This document shows positions 34,340 to 42,721 of a DNA stretch of 62,826 nucleotides, piece by piece. The stretch is from assembly GCF_900099965.1 (NCBI RefSeq), contig NZ_FNDJ01000045.1, positions 1-62,826 of the forward strand. The letters run 5' to 3'. Both the position numbers and the translations under genes were made by a program. A model generated the notes under the pieces. The model had not been told where the DNA came from. It ran no database searches and saw only the letters and a list, made by a program, of their open reading frames with translations. Numbering within the stretch: position 1 is the first letter of the stretch; each line of letters begins with the position of its first letter. The DNA is from Nonomuraea jiangxiensis (GTDB taxonomy: Bacteria > Actinomycetota > Actinomycetes > Streptosporangiales > Streptosporangiaceae).

Positions 34340-34554
34340 CCCACGCCGGCCCGGGCGGCCTCGTGTTCACCGCGCGGTCGAGCCGCCCTTCGGCCAGGTG
34401 CGGCCGGCGGAGCACCCGCAGGTCCGACGTCGTGTCATGGATCGCCGGACGGGTCAGCATATTTCGACTTGTGTCTTAGTTTGACGGCCATCGTCATTTG
34501 GTATTGTCTAGGCGGGCGAGCAACGGTCACATCCGGAGAGGGAGTTGCGGAGAC

Positions 34555-35550
34555 ATGCCCAAGGCAGTGCAGTTCGACGAGTTCGGTGGCCCCGAGGTGC
34601 TCCAGGTGCGCGAGGTCGAAGTCCGCGACCCCGGCCCCGGCGAGCTGCGGATCCGTGTCGACGCGATCGGCCTCAACCGGGCCGAGATCATGTTCCGGAC
34701 GGACACCTACTTCTACAAGCCGACATTCCCCGGCGCCCGTCTGGGCAGCGAGGCCGCCGGGGTGGTGGAGGCCATCGGCCCGGAGGTGACCGGGTTCGCG
34801 GTCGGCGACACCGTCGGCGTCGTCCCGGCCTTCTCCCAGGCGCGGTACGGCACCTACGGCGACCACGCACTCGTCCCCGCCGCCGCGACCGTGCACCGGC
34901 CCGCGTCGATCCCGGCGGAGCGGGCCGCCGCCGTGTGGATGGCCTACATCACCGCGTACGGCGCGCTCGCGGAGGACGGCTTCGTACGGCCGGGTGACAA
35001 CGTCCTGATCACCGCCGCGTCGTCCAGCGTCGGCATCGCCGCGATCCAGATCGCCAACCGCATCGGCGCGACCCCGATCGCCACGACCCGCGGCGCGGCC
35101 AAGAAGCAAAGGCTCCTGGACGCCGGGGCCGCGCACGTCGTCGTCACCGACGACGAGGACCTCACCCTCGCGGTCAAGGAGTTCACCGGCGGGGCCGGGG
35201 TCCGGCTCGCGTTCGACCCGATCGCCGGGCCGGGGGTCGAGGAGATCGCCCTGAGCGTGGTGCCCGGCGGCCGCCTGGTGGTCTACGGCTCGCTCGACCC
35301 GCGCCCGACCCCGCTGCCCAACGCGCGGAGCTACCCGGCGCTGTCCACCAGCACCTACACGCTGTTGGAGGTCACCACCGACCCGCAGCGCCTCAGCCGA
35401 GCCGTCGCGTTCGTCAACTCCGGGCTCGCCCTCGGGGTGCTCGACCCGGTCATCGACCGGATCTTCGATCTGGAGGACATCGCCGCCGCCCACCGGCACA
35501 TGGAGTCCAACACCCAGGTCGGCAAGATCGTCGTCACCGTCCGGCACTGA
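34555..35550 (+). CDS. MDR-family zinc-free reductase, quinone oxidoreductase-like
   Basis: A 331-residue NAD(P)H-dependent enzyme. MPKAVQFDEFGGPEVLQVRE, LRIRVDAIGLNRAEIMFRTD and LGSEAAGVVEAIGPEV form the GroES-like half; VLITAASSSVGIAAIQIANR is the cofactor motif (with SSSVG instead of the common GGVG). Zinc ligands are lacking. The C-terminus IVVTV matches family ends. It is followed 87 nt later by an HTH regulator gene on the same strand, probably one unit. Confidence 0.87.
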   Translation: MPKAVQFDEFGGPEVLQVREVEVRDPGPGELRIRVDAIGLNRAEIMFRTDTYFYKPTFPGARLGSEAAGVVEAIGPEVTGFAVGDTVGVVPAFSQARYGTYGDHALVPAAATVHRPASIPAERAAAVWMAYITAYGALAEDGFVRPGDNVLITAASSSVGIAAIQIANRIGATPIATTRGAAKKQRLLDAGAAHVVVTDDEDLTLAVKEFTGGAGVRLAFDPIAGPGVEEIALSVVPGGRLVVYGSLDPRPTPLPNARSYPALSTSTYTLLEVTTDPQRLSRAVAFVNSGLALGVLDPVIDRIFDLEDIAAAHRHMESNTQVGKIVVTVRH

Positions 35551-35637
35551 GCCGCCTGTCTGCCTGGCGTGCCCCGTTCCTTCGACGTCCGTCGTAATAT
35601 GGCGTGCCGGCACCGAACGAGCGGAGGAGAGGACCAC

Positions 35638-35994
35638 GTGGCCCGCCCGAAGACCACCCCGCGCACCGTGGACAACCCCTCGGTCGCCGAGGTCACCCTC
35701 CAGCAACTCCTCGAAGCGGTCGCCGACCCCGTCCGACGCTCGGTGATCGCTCAGCTCGCCCTCGCGGGTCACGGCCTCAGCTGCGGCACCTTCGACCTGC
35801 CCGTCTCCCGCTCGACCGCCACCCACCACTTCAACGTGCTGCGCGAGGCCTGCGTCATCAGCCAGCACTACCAGGGCACCACCAAGATGAACACCCTGCG
35901 CCCGGACGACCTCGACGCCCGCTTCCCCGGTCTCCTGCGAGCCGTCATCGACTCCTGCGTCCGCGAGACCACCCAGGTCCCCGAGGCCCATTAG
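35638..35994 (+). CDS. ArsR-like winged-helix regulator
   Basis: A 118-residue protein. VTLQQLLEAVADPVRRSVIA and VSRSTATHHFNVLREACVIS give the HTH; YQGTTKMNTLRPDDLDARFP is the wing and tail seen in a subgroup found beside oxidoreductases. Two Cys (SCGTF, ACVIS) could sense thiol stress. The GTG at 35638 has GGAGGAGAGGA upstream; an ATG at 35599 would extend it by 13 residues. It probably controls the reductase gene upstream. Confidence 0.8.
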   Translation: MARPKTTPRTVDNPSVAEVTLQQLLEAVADPVRRSVIAQLALAGHGLSCGTFDLPVSRSTATHHFNVLREACVISQHYQGTTKMNTLRPDDLDARFPGLLRAVIDSCVRETTQVPEAH

Positions 35995-36567
35995 TCCGGC
36001 ACGAGAGGGTGGCCTGGGCGGAGAACGCGAGAAGGCGCAGGTCCGGGCCAGTGTGCGGCCCGAGCCTGCGGGGAAGTCAGCAGGCGTGGACCGGGCGGCC
36101 GTTGCCGGTGACGGGGCGCTTGAGGATGGACGCCGAGGGCTCGGTGGGAATCTCGGGCGCACAGTGGGTGCCCGCGGCTGGGGTACTGACGTCGGCAGGG
36201 CCGGATCTTCAACGGGCGTGGTCGGACGGCGGTCCGCTCGCGGTGAGACCGATGATCGTCGCCGCGGGCAGGGAGGCACCGGGCCGAGGCGGACTACTCG
36301 GCGACCGGGAGGTCTTCCCGGCTCGCCAGCCGCCGCGCCCGCCAGCGTGCCGAGCCTCTGCCTGCGGAGCTCGTCCACGGCGGCGGCCGGTGGGGGTGGC
36401 CTTGGCGGACAGAGGAATGGCATGGACAACGCCTGTCAGGTGCACTCCCTCGGTAGTACCTGTCTGAGGGGGGCGGCGGAGGAGTCGGTGTTGTGGCACT
36501 ATCTGGCGGCGATGTTCGCGGGGGCGCTGGGCGTTGCGAACGGATGTCACCGCCTTCGGCACGGAGC
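35995..36567. other. Intergenic stretch with no supported gene
   Basis: About 570 nt between the HTH gene and the convergent FAD monooxygenase gene. Open frames exist on both strands, but their translations are Arg/Pro/Gly-rich and lack motifs, signal peptides or usual codon bias. No terminator, palindrome or mobile-element end was recognised. It may be decayed sequence. Confidence 0.5.
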
Positions 36568-37713
36568 TTAGGCCTGCCAGAGTGCGGCGAGTTGGCGGGT
36601 GGCCAGCCGGGACGGTACGGCGCGCAGCAACGTGTCTCGTAACCACGCCGCGACGCCGGTCTGGGAGGTCAGCCGCGACTGCCGGGACGCCGCCCGCATC
36701 ATGCGGTTGGCGATGGGCCTGCGTTCGGCGTCGTAGCGCAGGAGCCGCTGGGCGACGTCTGCCGGCTCGGCGCCGGTCAGGTGGCGGGTCAGGGCGGCGG
36801 CGTCTTCGAAGGCTTGGCTGGCGCCCTGGCCGAGGTCGGGTGGCATGGCGTGCGCGGCGTCGCCGAGGAGCGCGATCCTGCCGGCCGCGAACGAGGGCAG
36901 GGGCCCGGCGAGGCTGGCGATCGGGTCGACGTGGATGTCGGTGGGCGGGGTGGCCTCGATCAGCGCCGTGACGAGGGGGTGCCAGTCGGCCATCAGGGAC
37001 AGCATCTGCCGGCGTGCCTCCTCCGCGCCGGGCGGCGTGCCGAGCAGGGCGGAGTCGGTGAACCAGTACAGGCGGTCCTCGCCGACGGGGAACAGCCCGA
37101 ACATCGCCCCGCTGCGGCGGTCGACCAACTGGCCGGCGAGCAGGTCCGGCGCCAGGCCGGGAGGACGGGGAAGCATGCCGCGCAGGTCCATCCGGCCGGT
37201 CCGCCGCAGCCCGGGGTGGCGGGGGAAGAGCTGTTCGCGCAGCCTGCTGCCGATCCCGTCGGCCGCGATCACGGCGTCCGCCGTCGCGACGGGGTGGCCG
37301 TCGCTGATCACGGTCACGCCGGTGGGGCCGGGTTCCAGGCGCTCGACCGGGGTCGCGGTTCGTACCAGGTGAGGGGGCAGCGGGGCGCTCAGCGCCCGGT
37401 GCAGTTCCGCACGGTCGAGGATGGCAGGGGCTCCGACCTCCCGCTGCGCGTCGGCCAGGTTGGTGACCAGCAGCGGCCGTCCGCGCCAGTCCCGTAGTCC
37501 CCCCTGGGTCGCGTGGATGACATGCGGGCGAACGTCTTCGGCCAGCCCCAGCGCATCCAGCGCGCGGAGCCCGTTGGGCATGACCACGATCCCGGTGCCC
37601 GCCTCCCGGAGCTCGGCGCCCCGTTCGAACAGCGTCACCTCATGGCCCGCCCGCTGCAATCCCACCGCGGCCGCCACTCCTCCGAGCCCGGCGCCGACCA
37701 CCACCACCCTCAT
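36568..37713 (-). CDS. FAD-dependent monooxygenase (PHBH-fold aromatic hydroxylase type)
   Basis: A 381-residue flavoprotein. The FAD motif is MRVVVVGAGLGGVAAAVGLQ with LFERGAELREAG; the DG motif is IAADGIGSRLREQ; the GD motif is GRIALLGDAAHAMPPDLGQG followed by ASQAFEDAAAL. Such enzymes hydroxylate aromatic or polyketide substrates with NAD(P)H. The substrate is unknown. The ATG at 37713 has GAGGAGGG 5 nt upstream; the ATG at 37731 is less likely. It is divergent from the TetR gene, whose operator-like palindrome sits between them. Confidence 0.9.
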   Translation of the reverse strand: MRVVVVGAGLGGVAAAVGLQRAGHEVTLFERGAELREAGTGIVVMPNGLRALDALGLAEDVRPHVIHATQGGLRDWRGRPLLVTNLADAQREVGAPAILDRAELHRALSAPLPPHLVRTATPVERLEPGPTGVTVISDGHPVATADAVIAADGIGSRLREQLFPRHPGLRRTGRMDLRGMLPRPPGLAPDLLAGQLVDRRSGAMFGLFPVGEDRLYWFTDSALLGTPPGAEEARRQMLSLMADWHPLVTALIEATPPTDIHVDPIASLAGPLPSFAAGRIALLGDAAHAMPPDLGQGASQAFEDAAALTRHLTGAEPADVAQRLLRYDAERRPIANRMMRAASRQSRLTSQTGVAAWLRDTLLRAVPSRLATRQLAALWQA

Positions 37714-37741
37714 GGGACCCTCCTCGTCCATTCACTACGAT

Positions 37742-37753
37742 CGTACTAGTACG
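37742..37753. promoter_or_regulatory. TetR-type operator, CGTACTAGTACG
   Basis: A perfect 12-bp palindrome in the 60-nt gap between the divergent FAD monooxygenase and TetR genes; the only extended symmetry there. Confidence 0.65.
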
Positions 37754-37773
37754 GCTATTGGTAGCATGGCCGC

Positions 37774-38331
37774 ATGCCGCCCACAAATCCGGCCCGCCGC
37801 CAGGCCCTGACCGATGCCGCCATCGAGCTGCTGGCGTCGTCGGGCGTGCACGGACTGACCCACCGCGCGGTGGAGACAGCGGCGGGCGTCCCGCCGGGGA
37901 CGGCCTCGAACTACTTCCGCAGCCGGGAAGCGCTGCTGGTGGCCGCCGCCGAGCGCATCGCCGAGTTGCATCACGGCGACACCGACCGGGCCGTCGAGCA
38001 GCCGGCGCCATTGGTCGACCTGCTGACGGATTCGCTGCTCACCGCCGCGACCACGCTGCGCACCCGCTACCTGGCGATTTTCGAACTGCAACTGGAGGCC
38101 GCGCGCCGACCGGCGCTCGCCTCGGCGCTCGCGGGTCTACATGACACGGCGCAGCACGTCACCGCCGGGCACCACGACGAACTCGGCCTCACCATCCCGC
38201 GCGAGAGGATCCCCGTGATGATCTCGCTCTACGGCGGCGCGCTGTTCACCCTGGTCACCGCGCCACCAGGGAGCGTTGACAGGGACGTCGTACACAACCT
38301 GGTTCAGGCCATCGTGCACGGCTGCGCCTGA
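37774..38331 (+). CDS. TetR-family transcriptional regulator
   Basis: A 185-residue repressor. RRQALTDAAIELLASSGVHG, LTHRAVETAAGVPPGTASNY and FRSREALLVAAAERI are the HTH region; the C-terminal ligand domain is short and typical. It is divergent from the flavin monooxygenase gene and is the probable repressor of it and itself. A flavoprotein monooxygenase under a TetR repressor commonly serves detoxification. Confidence 0.92.
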   Translation: MPPTNPARRQALTDAAIELLASSGVHGLTHRAVETAAGVPPGTASNYFRSREALLVAAAERIAELHHGDTDRAVEQPAPLVDLLTDSLLTAATTLRTRYLAIFELQLEAARRPALASALAGLHDTAQHVTAGHHDELGLTIPRERIPVMISLYGGALFTLVTAPPGSVDRDVVHNLVQAIVHGCA

Positions 38332-38466
38332 AAGACGCGGCCGCAGGCTGCGCCGCGGTGCTCGCCCGTGAGGCAGACCCCGGGGCGGGCCTCGTGGGGG
38401 GATAAATGAGTGGCGGCGGCGGTGTGGCATGAGTTGACTGGGGCGCGATCTTCCCGAAGGAGTCAC

Positions 38467-39240
38467 ATGATCGTAGTCTCGGCCGCGTCCGGAGCGCTCG
38501 GCCGCCTGGTCGTCGACCGTTTGTCCACCCGCGCCCAGGTGACCGCCGTGGTGCGCGATCCGGCGCGGGCTCCGGTGGGCGTGCCGGTGCGGCGTGGTGA
38601 TTACGACGACCCGGCGAGCCTGCGCGAGGCGTTCGAGGGGGCCACCAGGCTCCTGCTGATCTCCTCGCCGGAGCTCGACGCGGCGCGAAGGATCGGCCAG
38701 CACGTGGCCGCCATCGCCGCTGCCCGTGACGTCGGGGTCGGCGCGATCGCCTACACCAGCTTCCTGGGTGCCGCGACCTCCGCCACGGGCGTCACCGAGG
38801 CGCACCACGCCACCGAGAAGGCCATCCTCGACAGCGGCCTGCCGTACACGATGCTGCGCCACCCCTACTACAGCGAGGCATTCGTGCCGCAGATCTCCGG
38901 CGGCGAGCTGACCGGCAGCACCGGTGGTCGCGGGTTGAACACCGCGTTCCGGTCCGACCTGGCCGAGGCCGCCGCGAATGTGCTGATCGATGACCGGCAC
39001 CTGGGCCGGGCATACGATTTCGCCGGCCCGCTGTGGCGCCATCCCGAACTGGCCGACGCGCTCGGCGTGGCCTACCGGGAGGTGCCCGACTCCGGACCTG
39101 GCCCCATGAGCTGGCTCAATGCCCAGGTCAGGGCGGGTGCGCTGGAATTCCAGAGTGCAGACCTGGAGCGGGTGCTCGGCAGGCCGACCGAGTCGATGAT
39201 CGCCCGGCTACGGAGCCGTCGCACGTCCGGGGTTCTCTGA
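38467..39240 (+). CDS. NmrA-like NAD(P)H-binding oxidoreductase
   Basis: A 257-residue protein of the atypical SDR (NmrA/HSCARG, quinone reductase 2-like) group. MIVVSAASGALGRLVVDRLS is the modified nucleotide motif; VTAVVRDPARA, RRGDYDDPASLREAFEGATR and LLLISSPEL follow the family. No YxxxK active site is seen. GAAGGAG lies 4-5 nt before the ATG at 38467. It appears to be a separate unit from the TetR gene (135-nt gap). Confidence 0.88.
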   Translation: MIVVSAASGALGRLVVDRLSTRAQVTAVVRDPARAPVGVPVRRGDYDDPASLREAFEGATRLLLISSPELDAARRIGQHVAAIAAARDVGVGAIAYTSFLGAATSATGVTEAHHATEKAILDSGLPYTMLRHPYYSEAFVPQISGGELTGSTGGRGLNTAFRSDLAEAAANVLIDDRHLGRAYDFAGPLWRHPELADALGVAYREVPDSGPGPMSWLNAQVRAGALEFQSADLERVLGRPTESMIARLRSRRTSGVL

Positions 39241-39290
39241 GAGCCCGAGCCAACGAGTGGTGTGCCGCCTGATTGTCGGTACGGCCTGTC

Positions 39291-39590
39291 ATGGCCCCGT
39301 TCCAGTGGCTCAACGTCTCCGAAAGCCAGGTCGGCGGCCCGCTGGGAGTGATCTTCAGTGTGGCCTTCTTCCGTGGGCTCGACCCGGCGGAGGTGATGCG
39401 CCGCTTCAGCCTCGGCGAGCACTCCGGTGAGGAGGCGGTCACCCGCCACGACTATGCCGCCTGGGACGCAAACCATCGCACCGCCGTGCCGAGGGGTTTC
39501 GCGCTGGCGGCCGAGGTCACCGGGGTGCCGCTCACGCCGGACATGCTCGACCGCCCGATGCTCGTGGGGCCCATCGTGCTCCCCGAGTGA
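39291..39590 (+). CDS. Small protein resembling DUF6461
   Basis: A 99-residue protein. FQWLNVSESQVGGPLGVIFS, FFRGLDPAEVMRRFSLGEHS and the tail resemble the N-terminal half of DUF6461 proteins (WL..., RGL.peEVl.rl), which are common in actinobacteria without known function. It may be a shortened member. The ATG at 39291 is chosen without a clear ribosome-binding site; a TTG at 39273 is possible. It is convergent with the MFS gene. Confidence 0.5.
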   Translation: MAPFQWLNVSESQVGGPLGVIFSVAFFRGLDPAEVMRRFSLGEHSGEEAVTRHDYAAWDANHRTAVPRGFALAAEVTGVPLTPDMLDRPMLVGPIVLPE

Positions 39591-39621
39591 CAGCGCCTTT
39601 CCGGCTCGGCTCTGGCGATCG

Positions 39622-40875
39622 TTACTGAGATCCCTCCTCGGCCGGCGACGGCTCCCCCGGGGCTCCCTTCGACGCGGTGCCACGGGTGGCGAAGGCCGAA
39701 TACCTCGGCACCCAGCGGATCAGCGCCCCGGCGGCGACCACGCCCATCGCGCCCATCGCGACGATGCCCGCCGCCAGGCTGCCCAGCGTGGCGGCGGCCG
39801 AGACGACGAGCGGACCTCCGGCGCTGCCCGAATCGGCGCAGAGCCGCCACACCCCGAGGAACTTCGATCGCACCTCCGGCGGCGCGACGTCGGCGCCGAG
39901 GGTCATGAGGATGCCCGCGCCGATGCCGTTGCCGAACCCCATGAACATCGCCACCACGGTCAGCGACACGAGGCCGTTCGTCAGGGGCAGCAGTCCTTGC
40001 GCCAGCCCGAGGATCAGCATCGACGGCACGGCGATCCACAGCCGCCCCGCCCGGTCCATGATCTTGCCGGAGGGGTAGAAGGTCATGGTGTCCACGAGGC
40101 CCGCGATGCCGAAGACGACGCTCGTCGTGGCGGGGTCGAGGCCGAGGTGCTCGGCCCACAGGGGCAGTACGGTCTGCCGCGTGGCCCTGACCGCGCCCAC
40201 GAGGAACACGGCCACGCCGAGGGTGAGGAACACCCGGCGGTGCCGTACCACCAGGGAGCGGACGGAGACGGCCGGCGAGCGGTGCTCCCGGGAGGTGGCA
40301 GGTCCGGCCACGTCGGGCACGAACAGGACGATCAGCCCGGCCACCACCGTGCATCCCAGGGCGAGCCAGAAGACGGACCGCACGGGGTTGTCGTGCACGA
40401 CCAGGGCCCCGATGAAGGGCCCGGCGAAGGCCCCCACGCGGCTCATGCCGCCGAGCGTGGACATCGCCCGGGCTCTGAGACGGGTAGGGATGATCTCGGC
40501 CAGATACGACTGCCTGGCCAGGACGAACACGGCGTTCGTCGCGCCGGTGGCCGTGACGGCGAGCTCCAGCTGCCAGACCGTACGCGCCATGGCGCAGCCC
40601 AGGAGCGTCAGGACGGCCACCCCGGCGGCGATGAGCATCGCCTTGCGGTCACCGAGCCGGGCCGCCAGGGCCCCGGCGGGCACGTCGCCCAGGATTTGCC
40701 CCACGCCCAGCAACGCGAGGACCAGCCCCGCCTCGCCGATCGAGGCGCCGAGCTCGCGGGCGCTCAACGCGAGCATCGGCGTGAGCGCCCCCATGCCCGT
40801 CTCGAAGACCAGTGCGGGCAGGAAGACCGCCGGCGTCACGCTGAGCAGGGACACCTGGCGACCATTCACGTGCAT
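39622..40875 (-). CDS. MFS transporter, 12-helix drug-exporter type
   Basis: A 417-residue membrane transporter. LGVGQILGDVPAGALAARLG and DRKAMLI form motif A, GGMSRVGAFAGPFIGALVV motif C of proton-driven exporters; helices fill the whole length with a cytoplasmic loop around residue 200. The substrate is unknown. The ATG at 40875 has GCGAGGCGG just upstream; two other in-frame starts (GTG 40869, ATG 40899) are possible. The gene stands alone. Confidence 0.87.
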   Translation of the reverse strand: MHVNGRQVSLLSVTPAVFLPALVFETGMGALTPMLALSARELGASIGEAGLVLALLGVGQILGDVPAGALAARLGDRKAMLIAAGVAVLTLLGCAMARTVWQLELAVTATGATNAVFVLARQSYLAEIIPTRLRARAMSTLGGMSRVGAFAGPFIGALVVHDNPVRSVFWLALGCTVVAGLIVLFVPDVAGPATSREHRSPAVSVRSLVVRHRRVFLTLGVAVFLVGAVRATRQTVLPLWAEHLGLDPATTSVVFGIAGLVDTMTFYPSGKIMDRAGRLWIAVPSMLILGLAQGLLPLTNGLVSLTVVAMFMGFGNGIGAGILMTLGADVAPPEVRSKFLGVWRLCADSGSAGGPLVVSAAATLGSLAAGIVAMGAMGVVAAGALIRWVPRYSAFATRGTASKGAPGEPSPAEEGSQ

Positions 40876-41159
40876 CCGCCTCGCTTCGCTGTAGGGCATT
40901 ACGTCGCGCCTGGGCGATGCTATTCGGACGGCCCTTATGAAGTGCGGGCGGGGGCGGCAGCACCGCGCGGACCAGGCGAAACCCCTATAGATCCGGAGGT
41001 ATCGCCGTTCTTCTGACGCGGATGCGGCGTCCTCGATATAAGCGGGTTGAACACGCAACGTAATCACCCCGGAGCCCCGCGTGTTCCTCTCAGTGGAGGT
41101 GCGCCATCCCGCAGGAAAGGCCGTCCTTCCGTGCCCGCCTCACCGGGCGTGCGCGGCGG

Positions 41160-42539
41160 ATGTGGAAGGAGCATCGTACGGCCGTGGTCGGGGTCGGCCT
41201 CGCGGTCGGCGCCGCTCTGCTGGCCGCGCCTTTCGTCGGCATTCTGGAGGACGTCGGCCGCAACGTGATGCGCCCGGACCCGACGCCGAAGGCCTCTCCC
41301 ACCAGGGACCGGAGCCTGTCCGTCACCAGCGGCATGGACCACGTGGTGCACCTGGCCTGGAGCGCGCCGAGCGGACCGGCGAAGCCGCGCGAATACCACG
41401 TGTTCGGCGCCACGTCGCCCACGGGACAGAAGCGGCTCCTCGGCTCCCCTCAGGAGCCCCGGTTCACCCACCGCCCGCTCCCGCCCGGCGAGACCTGGTA
41501 CTACTGGGTGCAGGCGGTGGATGCCACCGGCGACGCGACGAGCCTCGGGCCCGCCGTCTCAGGGCGCAGCGGCATACCCAACCGCACCGACGTCAACGGA
41601 GACGGCAAAGACGACGTGGTGACCTTCACCCGGGGCACGGCGGCCGACGTGTACGTCGCGCTCTCCGAGAACGGGCGTTTCGAGCCGTTCGCCCAAGGGT
41701 GGCATGACTTCTTCGCCGTCGACATGGAGATCGCCTCGACCGGCGACTTCGACGGTGACGGCCGCTCGGACCTGGTGACGTTCACGAAGGGCGCCGCGGG
41801 CGACGTCTACGTGTCACTGTCGGACGGCTCGCGGTTCGCGCAGCACGGCTGGGCCTGGCACGACCACTTCGCCTCGGGCGAGGAGATCCCGCTCGTCGGC
41901 GACTTCAACGGCGACGGCAAGGACGACATCGTGGCGTTCAACCGCGGCACGGCGGGCGACGCGCTCGTGGCCCTGTCCACCGGGTCGGGGTTCGCCGACG
42001 CCGAGACCTGGCACATCCAGTTCGCCGAGGGGAAGCAGACGCCGGCGGTGGGCGACTTCAACGGCGACGGCAGGGACGACATCGCCGCCTTCGCCCACGA
42101 CAGCGGGGAGGTCTTCGTGGCGCTGTCCACCGGCACCGCCTTCGGGCCCGACGTCGTGACGTGGCACGAGGACTTCGCGCGTAACGGCGAGACGCCCGCG
42201 GTGGGCGACTTCAACGGGGACGGCCGCGACGACGTCGCCGTGTTCAGCCGGGGAACCGCCGCCGACGTGTACGTCGCGCTCTCTGACGGCGAGCGGTTCG
42301 GCGCGAAGGGCCGCTGGCACGGCGGCTTCGCGGGTGGTGACCAGGTGCCGGGCGTGGGCGACTTCAACGGCGACGGCAAGGCCGACGTGATCGCGTTCAC
42401 CCGGGGGGAGACCGCCGACGTGATCGTGGCGGAGTCGGACAGCCGGCGGTTCCGGCCGGAGGCGAAGAAGTGGCATGACAACTTCTCCATCGACGCGGAA
42501 TGGCCGCAGCCCAGCCAGATCGGCACCATGACCGGCTGA
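41160..42539 (+). CDS. Membrane-anchored FG-GAP/VCBS repeat protein
   Basis: About 459 residues. MWKEHRTAVVGVGLAVGAAL is a positively charged start and one helix, acting as an uncleaved anchor or signal peptide. A fibronectin-III-like region follows (~50-135; HVVHLAWSAPSGPAKPREYH). Then come six FG-GAP repeats with calcium-loop cores DVNGDGKDD, DFDGDGRSD, DFNGDGKDD, DFNGDGRDD (twice) and DFNGDGKAD, spaced 40-55 residues, forming a partial or complete propeller. No catalytic domain is present. The ATG has no ribosome-binding site; a rare ATC at 41106, 6 nt after GGAGG, would add IPQERPSFRARLTGRARR in frame. Confidence 0.83.
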   Translation: MWKEHRTAVVGVGLAVGAALLAAPFVGILEDVGRNVMRPDPTPKASPTRDRSLSVTSGMDHVVHLAWSAPSGPAKPREYHVFGATSPTGQKRLLGSPQEPRFTHRPLPPGETWYYWVQAVDATGDATSLGPAVSGRSGIPNRTDVNGDGKDDVVTFTRGTAADVYVALSENGRFEPFAQGWHDFFAVDMEIASTGDFDGDGRSDLVTFTKGAAGDVYVSLSDGSRFAQHGWAWHDHFASGEEIPLVGDFNGDGKDDIVAFNRGTAGDALVALSTGSGFADAETWHIQFAEGKQTPAVGDFNGDGRDDIAAFAHDSGEVFVALSTGTAFGPDVVTWHEDFARNGETPAVGDFNGDGRDDVAVFSRGTAADVYVALSDGERFGAKGRWHGGFAGGDQVPGVGDFNGDGKADVIAFTRGETADVIVAESDSRRFRPEAKKWHDNFSIDAEWPQPSQIGTMTG

Positions 42540-42585
42540 CTGGACGGGGGCCGAGCGCGCCGGGCCCGGGCGGGGCCCGTCCCGG

Positions 42586-42707
42586 CCTGGTCCCGCCCAG
42601 GCGAGGCGGGGGCGGGGCCTGGTCCCGGCCAGGCGAGGCGCGTGGGTCCTGGTCCCGGCCAGGCGAGGCGGGGCGGGGCCTGGTCCCGGCCGCCCAGGCG
42701 AGGCGGA
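42586..42707. repeat. 31-bp tandem repeat, four copies
   Basis: Units begin at 42586, 42618, 42648 and 42679 (periods 30-32), each containing CCTGGTCCCG and CCAGGCGAGGCG. Within a unit CCTGG and CCAGG can pair, so transcripts could form a row of hairpins. It lies between the convergent FG-GAP and DHA2 exporter genes and may act in termination. Confidence 0.85.
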
Positions 42708-42721
42708 TTCTGGGGCGCAGC

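Noticed and set aside
34435..36429. 664-residue minus-strand frame over the MDR and HTH genes
   Set aside because: Overlaps two well-supported plus-strand genes and has low-complexity composition.
42586..42707. Tandem array as a CRISPR
   Set aside because: Period is only ~31 bp with no unique spacers, and no cas genes are present.
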